A DNA stretch of 64,000 nucleotides from Chitinophagales bacterium. Its GTDB lineage: Bacteria; Bacteroidota; Bacteroidia; Chitinophagales; Chitinophagaceae. Location of the stretch: assembly GCA_026936105.1 (NCBI GenBank), contig JAIXKI010000002.1, positions 201,556 to 265,555 of the forward strand, in the 5' to 3' direction. The notes beneath the pieces were generated by a model. That model was not told the origin of the DNA. It made no database searches and saw only the letters and a list, made by a program, of their open reading frames with translations. A program made the position numbers and the translations under genes. Positions 43,910-51,588 of the stretch are shown one piece after another. The first letter of the stretch is position 1. Each line of letters starts with the position of its first letter.

Positions 43910-44455
43910 ATGGATCAAACAACACTTGGAATCGGAACCAGACTACAACACACACAGCATGGCCCCGGCGTGATCGTAGGAGTGAAGTATGCCACTTATC
44001 TTATTTCATTCATCAATGTGGGCATTAAAGAAATTGAAAAGACTGACCCGCAGTTGGATGAAATCATTCCTGAAAACATAACGGAAGAGATCGAAACACA
44101 TTCGGAAGTTGAAAAATCCTTGCTGAAAATTTTAAGACTCTGGGGCGGCATCACAGAAACGGTGCCTCTTGGTGATCGCTGGAAAAACGGTATGATGCTG
44201 TTGCAACCAGCAGACAAATCTCAAAAACCAAAAGAAATACCGATTGATGTGTTTTTTCACAAGATCGTAATGCTCCGGGACCGCTTAAGAGTATTGGAGC
44301 AAAACATCAACAGCCATAAGCAACTCAGCGATGAAGATAAGGTGAACCTGCAGCAATATATTACAAGAGTTTACGGCTCATTAACCACATTCAATGTATT
44401 GTTTAAAAATAAAGAGCATTGGTTCATTGGTGAGAAAGGGAGTAAGGAAGATTGA
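43910..44455 (+). CDS. conserved hypothetical protein with CarD/SH3-like N-terminal domain
   Basis: 181-residue cytoplasmic protein with no signal peptide. The N-terminal part, GTRLQHTQHGPGVIVGVKYATYLISFINVGIKEI, has the small beta-barrel pattern of CarD/Tudor-like domains (hGpGvI plus a strand with VxF). The C-terminal half is charged and helical (VMLRDRLRVLEQNINSHKQLSDEDKVNLQQYI). It starts 5 bp after the serine hydrolase stop, so it is probably co-transcribed. No function is known to me. Confidence 0.7.
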   Translation: MDQTTLGIGTRLQHTQHGPGVIVGVKYATYLISFINVGIKEIEKTDPQLDEIIPENITEEIETHSEVEKSLLKILRLWGGITETVPLGDRWKNGMMLLQPADKSQKPKEIPIDVFFHKIVMLRDRLRVLEQNINSHKQLSDEDKVNLQQYITRVYGSLTTFNVLFKNKEHWFIGEKGSKED

Positions 44456-44585
44456 CCTTTATCCATAATAAGAAAATACGACGAGTACGATAAAAAAAAT
44501 CGTTCAGCTGTATCCTTATGGAATGGCCGGCAAACAGCATTTCGTAACTTACGGCTTCTTCAGTGAAAACCTAACCTCTTTTAAA

Positions 44586-46772
44586 ATGAAAAGAACATTT
44601 CTCTTTCTTCTGTTATTTCCTTCTTATTTATTTGCTCAGAATTTTTCCCGTCAGGAAATTGCCCGCTGGGAAAACGAAGCAAAGAACGTGACCATCATCC
44701 GTGACAACTGGGGCATCCCGCATGTGTATGGCAAAACGGATGCTGATGCTGTGTTCGGGCTGATGTTTGCCCAATGCGAAGATGATTTTCCAAGGGTTGA
44801 AATGAATTACGTGGAGAAACTGGGAAGAATGGCGGAGGTAAGAGGTGTTTCTTCTTTATATGATGACCTGCTGAACCGGCTGGTGATTGATACAGTCGCT
44901 TCGATCAATGATTATAATCATGCGCCTGCCTGGCTTAAAAAATTATGCAATGCATTTGCCGATGGCATCAATTATTATCTCTATAAACATCCGGAAGTGA
45001 AGCCCGCCTTACTGTCCCGCTTCTATGCCTGGTACCCGTTGATGTGGACCGACGGAAGCATCGGCGCCATCAGCACTGCCGATATCAGCATGCAGGAACT
45101 TCAGAATTTTTACTCCGGTGAAAAACCGGTTACCATTAAACAAAAGCCGGTTGAAGAAAAAGTGACCGGCTCCAACGGTTTTGCTTTTTCTCCAAAGATC
45201 ACAGCGGCCGGAAATGCCATTCTATATATCAACCCGCATGTAACTTTTTATTTCCGGCCGGAAGTGCACATGGTCAGCGAAGAGGGGCTGAATGCATACG
45301 GGGCCGTTACCTGGGGACAGTTCTTCATTTACCAGGGATTCAATGAACATTGCGGATGGATGCATACGTCCAGCTATACCGATGCCGCCGATTCTTATAT
45401 TGAAAAAATTTCACCTAAAGGGAGCGGCTATGTTTACGAATACAACAAGAAGCAACTCCCGGTTACGGAAAAGAAGATCCTGATACAATATAAAACTGAA
45501 AAGGGAAAAGCCGGCAAAACTTTCAATGCCCTTTTTACTCATCACGGTCCTATCATGGCAAAACGCAATGGTGAATATCTGAGTATGCGTGCCGATAACC
45601 GGATCATGAACGGCCTCATTCAATGCTGGCAACGCACTAAAGCAAACAACTTTGCTGATTTCAAAAAGACATTGGAACTGAAAGGAAATATTTCCAACAA
45701 TACTGTTTATGCGGATGCCGAAGGAAATATTGCTTACTGGCACGGGGACCGCATTCCCATCCGTGATACAAAATATGACTGGAGCAAACCGGTGGATGGC
45801 ACCACTTCTGCCACCGAATGGAAAGGTTATTACAATATTAATGACATTGTTCACAGCATCAACCCACCGAACGGATGGTTGCAGAATTGCAATTCCACTC
45901 CATTTACCTGTGCCGGGCCTTACAGTCCCAAAAAAGAAGACTATCCGCCATTCATGGCGCCTGATGGAGAAAATTTCCGCGGCATCAATGCAGTGAGGGT
46001 GTTATCGGAAAATAATAATTATACAATAGATAAAGTCATCAAAGCGGGTTATGACACCCGGCTTGCTGCATTTGAAGTATTGATGCCTGCATTGGTGAAT
46101 GCATTCGAAAAAAACATTTCTCCTTCTGATTCTTTGTATGCCTGGCTGGCGGGTCCTGTTGCCGTGTTGAAGAACTGGGATATGCGCTGCGGTGAAAATT
46201 CCATCGCTACCACGCTGGCAATAGAGTGGGGACAAAGAATATTGCCTGCAATCTTCCGGACAAAGATCGTTGACGATGAAGAAGCGGACCAGGTAACCAA
46301 AACACATCAGTTTGCCGCCACAGCTTCTGCAAATGAATTGCTGCAACCGCTTTTAAAAACGATCCTTGATCTGCAAAAAAGATTTGGCCGCTGGCAATTG
46401 CCCTGGAGTGAGATCAACCGCTTTCAGCGTATTTCGGGAAATATTGAAAATGTCTTCGATGATCGTCAGCCGAGCATTCCTGTGGGATTTGTTTCTTCCA
46501 CCTGGGGAATGCTTCCTTCATATACCAGCCGGACTTATCCCGGCACTGAAAAACGGTATGGAGTAAACGGGAACAGTTTTATCTGTGCTGTTGAATTCGG
46601 AAAAAAGATAAAAGCAAAATCCCTGTTAGCGGGAGGAGAAAGTGGCGATCCTCATTCGAAACATTTCGCCGACCAGGCATTGATGTACAGCAAAGGGCAG
46701 TTCAAAGATGTGCTGTTTTACAAAGAAGATGTGCTGAAGCATGCGGAAAAGAACTATCATCCGGGGGAATGA
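44586..46772 (+). CDS. penicillin acylase family protein (Ntn hydrolase)
   Basis: About 728 residues from the ATG at 44586, chosen because it begins directly with a signal peptide (MKRTFLFLLLFPSYLFAQ); the frame is open to 44523. Autocatalytic cleavage before S196 in TGSNGFAFSP would give the alpha chain and an N-terminal-serine beta chain. The N-terminal RDNWGIPHVYGKTDADAVFGLMFAQCEDDFPR and late YGVNGNSFICAVEFG are family hallmarks. Members hydrolyse amides such as acyl-homoserine lactones or beta-lactam side chains. Substrate cannot be predicted. Confidence 0.95.
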   Translation: MKRTFLFLLLFPSYLFAQNFSRQEIARWENEAKNVTIIRDNWGIPHVYGKTDADAVFGLMFAQCEDDFPRVEMNYVEKLGRMAEVRGVSSLYDDLLNRLVIDTVASINDYNHAPAWLKKLCNAFADGINYYLYKHPEVKPALLSRFYAWYPLMWTDGSIGAISTADISMQELQNFYSGEKPVTIKQKPVEEKVTGSNGFAFSPKITAAGNAILYINPHVTFYFRPEVHMVSEEGLNAYGAVTWGQFFIYQGFNEHCGWMHTSSYTDAADSYIEKISPKGSGYVYEYNKKQLPVTEKKILIQYKTEKGKAGKTFNALFTHHGPIMAKRNGEYLSMRADNRIMNGLIQCWQRTKANNFADFKKTLELKGNISNNTVYADAEGNIAYWHGDRIPIRDTKYDWSKPVDGTTSATEWKGYYNINDIVHSINPPNGWLQNCNSTPFTCAGPYSPKKEDYPPFMAPDGENFRGINAVRVLSENNNYTIDKVIKAGYDTRLAAFEVLMPALVNAFEKNISPSDSLYAWLAGPVAVLKNWDMRCGENSIATTLAIEWGQRILPAIFRTKIVDDEEADQVTKTHQFAATASANELLQPLLKTILDLQKRFGRWQLPWSEINRFQRISGNIENVFDDRQPSIPVGFVSSTWGMLPSYTSRTYPGTEKRYGVNGNSFICAVEFGKKIKAKSLLAGGESGDPHSKHFADQALMYSKGQFKDVLFYKEDVLKHAEKNYHPGE

Positions 46773-46917
46773 ACAATTAATATCATGTCTTAACTCTCTT
46801 TAAAATCCTATTCAGGTAAAAGTCCTCGAACCTGATTCAAGCTCTTCTGTCTTTAATAAATAAAGAAAGAAAAAGCATCATATAATCTGCATTCTGCATT
46901 CTTGCCCTAAAATTCAT

Positions 46918-46939
46918 ATTTTTTGCACGAAAAATCCTA
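46918..46939 (+). promoter_or_regulatory. shared 22-bp element, copy 1 (upstream of the SDR gene)
   Basis: ATTTTTTG followed by CACGAAAAATCCTA. The same element (ATTTTTTG, then ACCTGAAAATCCTA) occurs at 55874-55895; 18 of 22 positions agree. This copy is 122 bp before the SDR start in an otherwise empty 290-bp gap. It may be a regulator binding site. Confidence 0.35.
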
Positions 46940-47061
46940 ACAACCCCCATTCTGAGGGAGGTAAATTCGTTGGTACACTTCTCATTTGATGTCAAATAAA
47001 ACCAAGAGTGTAGAGCGTTGAAATAAAAGGGCATTACAACTCTTCAAAATTTTATAATATC

Positions 47062-47934
47062 ATGTCAAACATTCTCATCACGGGCTGCAGTTCAGGAATT
47101 GGCTTTGCTACAGCAGTGTTACTCGCTAAAAACGGGAATATAGTTTTTGCCACCATGAGACATCCGTCTGAGAATACGGAACTCCGGGATTTGGCAGATA
47201 ATAAAAACCTGCCCATAATCATTCTTTCGCTGGATGTCACCAATGATGACTCTGTCAAAAATGCCATGGCACAGGTGCTGTTCCATACCGATAAGATTGA
47301 TGTACTCATTAATAATGCAGGCATCGGAGCCATGGGCGCCGTGGAAGAATTACCCATAGAAGAGTTTATCAGAGAAATGGATACTAATTTCCTGGGGGCA
47401 GTCCGATGTACAAAGGCGGTATTGCCCCGTATGCGCCAACAGAAAAGCGGATGCATTATCAATATTTCTTCTGTTGGAGGAAGGGTTTTCAATTATTTTA
47501 ATGCCCCTTATTGCAGTTCCAAAGCTGCTCTGGAAGCTTTCAGTGAATGCCTGGCATTGGAAGTGCTACCCTTTGGTATTCGCGTTGCAGTAGTGGAACC
47601 CGGAGTGACTGACACTCCTCTTCAGGATAAATGTAAAAGCCAGATCAAAGAATCCGTTTATCCTAACCTTGAGAGGTGTGTGGCATTTTTTTCAGCAGCA
47701 AGAGATCATCATATACCACCTGAACTGGTGGCAGAATCTATTTTGAAAATAGTAAACGGAGAGAGCACCCACTTTCGCAATCCCACCGGGCTGGATAGTG
47801 TACCTATGCTTGGTTTCAGGGCATCTATGAGCGATGAAGACTGGATAGCCGCTGCGGGTGTGGATGAAGATACCTGGATAAAAATGATGGAAGGAATGAA
47901 TCTGGATGTGAGGAAATATATGATAAGCAGGTAG
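47062..47934 (+). CDS. short-chain dehydrogenase/reductase (SDR) family oxidoreductase
   Basis: 290-residue classical SDR. NAD(P)-binding motif TGCSSGIGFATA (residues 7-18), NNAG, catalytic Ser in NISSVGGRV, and the YCSSK Tyr/Lys pair. Fold and length fit 17-beta-HSD-like or retinol-type dehydrogenases, but the substrate is unknown. It is preceded by a 290-bp gap containing a possible regulatory element and followed by the metallopeptidase cassette. Confidence 0.93.
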   Translation: MSNILITGCSSGIGFATAVLLAKNGNIVFATMRHPSENTELRDLADNKNLPIIILSLDVTNDDSVKNAMAQVLFHTDKIDVLINNAGIGAMGAVEELPIEEFIREMDTNFLGAVRCTKAVLPRMRQQKSGCIINISSVGGRVFNYFNAPYCSSKAALEAFSECLALEVLPFGIRVAVVEPGVTDTPLQDKCKSQIKESVYPNLERCVAFFSAARDHHIPPELVAESILKIVNGESTHFRNPTGLDSVPMLGFRASMSDEDWIAAAGVDEDTWIKMMEGMNLDVRKYMISR

Positions 47935-47987
47935 GAAATAAATTAAGAATGTTTTGAAAATTCATCGGCAGCAATAGAATGGAATAA

Positions 47988-48010
47988 TAAAATAGAAAAC
48001 AGAATTATTT
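47988..48010 (+). repeat. left copy of 23-bp perfect direct repeat flanking the metallopeptidase cassette
   Basis: Starts TAAAATAGAAAACAG and ends AATTATTT; identical to 51289-51311, 3301 bp away. It lies between the SDR gene and the first HELGH gene. Confidence 0.85.
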
Positions 48011-48099
48011 GCCCGTTTACTAAACAGGTGGGCTTGTTTACTATTACAAATGATAAACAGGGAATGGAGAAAACGAAAATGATTTTAAAAATTAAAAAC

Positions 48100-48954
48100 A
48101 TGAAATCAATAATCACTTTAGCAGCCATTTTAATTACTGCAGCAAATACCTATGCCCAGCGGCCTTACTCTGATTCGGAAAGAATACATGATCACAATAT
48201 AGAAGAAGGTATCACTACTTTACAATTGCAAACCCTTGCGGGTAAAGTGCCCATTCTGTACAGCAAAGGATATCTGGTTCGGGCAAAAGCCATTCAGTCT
48301 ATCATGCAACAATGTGTGGCGTTTTATGAAAAGAAATTCTCCGGCGCCCCGTTTGATTTCCAGATATTCCTTTTAAATTATAATGACTGGCAGAAGGCAA
48401 ATTTAAGTGAATTGGTATCTTATGGCATGTCGGATGCAGAACCGCTAATAAACAAAATATTTATGGCAGCAGATAAAAAGGCAGTTGGTAAGCTATTTGG
48501 TGAAACGGATAATTCGCCCGACAGTGTATTGTCTGATTTTGATTGCATTGCCTTACATGAGTTGGGTCATATTTTCCTCATAAGATATAATCATACTAAC
48601 CTCTACAAAATGTGGGCGAATGAATTTTTAGCCTCCTATTTCGCAATATGTTTTTTTGAACAAAATAAAAATTACCCCGGTTTGCCCCAAGTAGGTGAAA
48701 CCGGTTATACACCAAAATACAGAACCCTCGCAGATTTTGAAGGATTATATACAAATGTAGGTGCACAGAATTATGGATGGTACCAGGCCCAATTTCAAAA
48801 CCTCGGTTATGAGTTGTATCCAAAATTCAAGACAAGGTTAATCAAAGAATTTATCAATAATGCTTCACCATCCGGGAAGAAATTAGATCCGCAGGTGCTG
48901 CTTCAGCATCTTGCGCCGGAGATAATGAATCAATGGCTGAAAGGAATGGAATAA
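48100..48954 (+). CDS. secreted HELGH zinc-peptidase-like protein, copy A
   Basis: 284 residues from ATG 48100 (MKSIITLAAILITAANTYAQ is a signal peptide); the frame is open further upstream from a GTG at 48028. The zinc-peptidase motif is H153-E-L-G-H157 in CIALHELGHIFL, with a gluzincin-like third ligand candidate in NEFLASYFAICFF about 27 residues later. Paralogue of the gene at 50416-51288, with which it shares a near-identical 3' end. I know no named family. Likely a periplasmic or extracellular peptidase. Confidence 0.82.
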   Translation: MKSIITLAAILITAANTYAQRPYSDSERIHDHNIEEGITTLQLQTLAGKVPILYSKGYLVRAKAIQSIMQQCVAFYEKKFSGAPFDFQIFLLNYNDWQKANLSELVSYGMSDAEPLINKIFMAADKKAVGKLFGETDNSPDSVLSDFDCIALHELGHIFLIRYNHTNLYKMWANEFLASYFAICFFEQNKNYPGLPQVGETGYTPKYRTLADFEGLYTNVGAQNYGWYQAQFQNLGYELYPKFKTRLIKEFINNASPSGKKLDPQVLLQHLAPEIMNQWLKGME

Positions 48955-48967
48955 AAAAAATAAAAAA

Positions 48968-50410
48968 ATGAAATCAACTGTCACTCTCGTCATATTTCTA
49001 CTCTTCGCACAAAGCATCTTTGCCCAGCAGGCAATTAAAATCCGACAGGATGGTGAACAGATTTATACACTCAGCTATGATGGATTTCCTAACAACATTT
49101 CTATTGATATTCGTTTGCCCAAAACACACAAAGGTTCTGTTCAATTAATTATTCCCCGATCGGCTCCCGGCGATTATGGAGTTGTTTTTTATGATCATTA
49201 TTTATCCAACATAAAGGGATACGATGATAATGACAATTTAATACCTGTAACACGCGGCGAAGGTCCGCGATGGATAATTGGAGGTACTTCATCCAATGTT
49301 TCTCACATTACTTATGAAATGGATTTGAAAAAGATGGAGAAAGAAGAACCTTCAGGCGCTGATGCTTCCAAGATACGGCAACATTATGTGGGCCTGTTAG
49401 GTTATTCCGTATTTGGGTATGTTGACGGTTATGAATACACGAAAATAAATCTTCACATAAAAGCGCCGGATGGATGGCCTGTTTTCACAACTCTTCGCCC
49501 CACAGTTCCCTTGATAAAAAATAAGATGGATTTGCAGATTGATAATTTTGATTTGCTCTCAGATGCACAAATCATGATGGGTTCTGCCTTACAGGTAAAG
49601 AGATTTGATGGAGGCCCCGTTCCTTTGTACGTGGCACAGTATGCCGAAACATATTCCTCTATTGATGAAATGGGGAAAATCGGTGTGTCGTCTATGAAAC
49701 TGCTGCATCAATATTTCGGACAAACCCCCTTTCCCTATTATACTGTTTATGTAGAATACCTGAAGCCGCTGGATGATCAACACAGTTATAACTTTGGAAT
49801 GGAACACCTGAACAGCTACACAGGATTCAATGATGTATCACAAGCTATTACTACGCCATTAGATTCTGCCTCTTTTATAAAATACCAGATTCCCGTTTTG
49901 CATCACATGGGGCACGGCTATATTCCATTGAGGTGCTATGGGAAAGGATACAGGCCATTTACCTGGGAGATGGCGCCAATTATTAATACCATTTGGTTCA
50001 ACGAAGGTTTTATCTGGTACATCACCACACAATTATTAAAAATAAATGCTGACAGCATTTTTGATAAACGCGTTTATGAAGCCCCTGATTTTTTAAAAGA
50101 ACTATCTATGAGAGACCTTTCTGCACTTGCCTCCACCCAGTATTCTGCAGATTTCAGAATTGGCAGACATATCTATTCAAGAGGAGCATTAATGGCGGGA
50201 GAGTTGGATCGCCTTATCAATGAAAAAAGCAATCATAAGAAATCGCTCAGAGATGCTTTGATATACATGCTCAACTGGACAAAGGAAAATACAAGAGCAT
50301 TTACCATTGAAGAATTACCATGCCTTTTTCAAAAGGCAACAGGCGTAAATGTAAATGCAGTTTTTGAAAGGTGGATGAAGCCGGTGCCAGAATTAAAAAT
50401 TGAAAATTAA
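48968..50410 (+). CDS. secreted M61-like protein with a degenerate HHMGH active site
   Basis: 480 residues with a signal ending IFAQ. The layout resembles M61 glycyl-aminopeptidase-like proteins: an N-terminal beta domain with LPKTHKGSVQLIIPRSAPGDYG, then a helical catalytic-type domain. The HExxH position reads H312-H313-M-G-H316, so the catalytic glutamate is replaced by histidine. The downstream NEGFIWY with E346 as zinc ligand is kept. No PDZ domain is present. Probably an inactive or altered metal-binding protein. It sits 13 bp after copy A and 5 bp before copy B. Confidence 0.8.
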   Translation: MKSTVTLVIFLLFAQSIFAQQAIKIRQDGEQIYTLSYDGFPNNISIDIRLPKTHKGSVQLIIPRSAPGDYGVVFYDHYLSNIKGYDDNDNLIPVTRGEGPRWIIGGTSSNVSHITYEMDLKKMEKEEPSGADASKIRQHYVGLLGYSVFGYVDGYEYTKINLHIKAPDGWPVFTTLRPTVPLIKNKMDLQIDNFDLLSDAQIMMGSALQVKRFDGGPVPLYVAQYAETYSSIDEMGKIGVSSMKLLHQYFGQTPFPYYTVYVEYLKPLDDQHSYNFGMEHLNSYTGFNDVSQAITTPLDSASFIKYQIPVLHHMGHGYIPLRCYGKGYRPFTWEMAPIINTIWFNEGFIWYITTQLLKINADSIFDKRVYEAPDFLKELSMRDLSALASTQYSADFRIGRHIYSRGALMAGELDRLINEKSNHKKSLRDALIYMLNWTKENTRAFTIEELPCLFQKATGVNVNAVFERWMKPVPELKIEN

Positions 50411-50415
50411 AAAAC

Positions 50416-51288
50416 ATGAAATCAACTATCATTTTTGCGACATTCCTGCTTTGTGCAAATACCAGCTTTTCACAGCAAAAATTTACCGGAGCAAAAGACT
50501 ACTATCGTTTTGAAGCCAGAGAAGCTGCACGAATTGGCGCCGCCATCAATTCATTCCACTGGGATACGTTGCCGGGAAAAATTCCTGTGTTATACAGCAA
50601 AGGGTATCAGGTGCGTGCTAAAGCCATCCAGGCGATGGTAGAGGAATGTGCTGAATTTTATAAATCGAAATTCCCGAAAATAAAATTTGATTTGTATATA
50701 ATGGTGCTCACGCAAAAAGACTGGAATAAGATTCACCTGACCAGCCTGAGTTCTTACGGAATGCCTAATTATATTCCCGAAATCAGAAAGTTATTTATGG
50801 CGGCTGATAAAAAAGCTGTCGGCGAATTATTTGGCGAAGTAGACAATACTCCCGACACTCATTTATCAAAGTATGACTGTATCGCCCTGCACGAATTGGG
50901 TCATGCTTTTCTGCAAACCTTTAAAAAACTTTATACGGGAAAACTTTGGACAGATGAATTCTTAGCTTCCTATTTTGCCATTTGTTTCTTTGAGCAACAC
51001 AAAAATTATCCTGGTCTGCCCCAGGAGGGCGAAAAAGGATATACACCGAAATATAAAAGTCTCGCAGATTTTGAAAGTTTGTATTCCAATGTGGGGGATG
51101 AAAATTATGGTTGGTACCAGGCCCAATTTCAGAACCTCGGTTATGAGTTGTATCCAAAATTCAAGACAAGGTTAATCAAAGAATTTATTAATAATGCCTC
51201 ACCAGCCGGGAAGAAATTAGATCCGCAGGTGTTGCTTCAAAAACTTTCACCAGAGATAATGAATCAATGGCTGAAAGGAATGGGGTAG
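50416..51288 (+). CDS. secreted HELGH zinc-peptidase-like protein, copy B
   Basis: 290 residues with signal ending SFSQ. Motif H159-E-L-G-H163 (CIALHELGHAFL) and DEFLASYFAICFFEQHKNYPG match copy A. The proteins are similar throughout and almost identical over the last 60 residues, where a 56-nt stretch is identical at DNA level. Starts 5 bp after the M61-like gene. The three genes look like one operon and one functional unit of exported metalloproteins. Confidence 0.82.
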   Translation: MKSTIIFATFLLCANTSFSQQKFTGAKDYYRFEAREAARIGAAINSFHWDTLPGKIPVLYSKGYQVRAKAIQAMVEECAEFYKSKFPKIKFDLYIMVLTQKDWNKIHLTSLSSYGMPNYIPEIRKLFMAADKKAVGELFGEVDNTPDTHLSKYDCIALHELGHAFLQTFKKLYTGKLWTDEFLASYFAICFFEQHKNYPGLPQEGEKGYTPKYKSLADFESLYSNVGDENYGWYQAQFQNLGYELYPKFKTRLIKEFINNASPAGKKLDPQVLLQKLSPEIMNQWLKGMG

Positions 51289-51311
51289 TAAAATAGAAAA
51301 CAGAATTATTT
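51289..51311 (+). repeat. right copy of 23-bp perfect direct repeat flanking the metallopeptidase cassette
   Basis: Identical to 47988-48010. It begins immediately at the end of copy B and is followed by the histidine-kinase remnant. Confidence 0.85.
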
Positions 51312-51328
51312 ACCTACGGCGGGCATGC

Positions 51329-51433
51329 GTGATTCAGACAACTTATGATATTGTAAAATCACACAGAGGGGAGATATCTGTCAATAGCATTGATGGGGAG
51401 GGGACAGAATTTGCAGTGAGGCTGCCTTTATAA
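51329..51433 (+). pseudogene. C-terminal remnant of a sensor histidine kinase
   Basis: From 51341 the frame reads TYDIVKSHRGEISVNSIDGE and then GTEFAVRLPL with a stop at 51431-51433. This is the recognisable end of a HATPase_c domain (AYDIVKAHGGxIxVxSxxGxGTxF). The upstream kinase is missing; the remnant begins just after the 23-bp repeat, as if the cassette had replaced or truncated a kinase gene. The rest of the gap to 51588 shows no gene. Confidence 0.75.
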
Positions 51434-51588
51434 AATTTAACCTTCACTGTTTTACCGGGCAGCAAAGCCTTCTCTCAAATCTCAACGATTTTCAGATCAA
51501 TAATTATCCGTAAGTTTGAGCCTGCTTCGAAAACAACGAAACGATAAACTAAGATTTTGATGCTGTCCGGGGCATAACAACCCAATTC

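Noticed and set aside
46837-47034. 65-codon minus-strand frame in the gap before the SDR gene
   Set aside because: No recognisable family, no promoter or start context, and it overlaps the shared regulatory-like element; most likely chance.
47943-48128. 61-codon minus-strand frame overlapping the start of HELGH copy A
   Set aside because: It is antisense to a well-supported signal peptide and covers the 23-bp repeat; low-complexity hydrophobic translation of AT-rich DNA.
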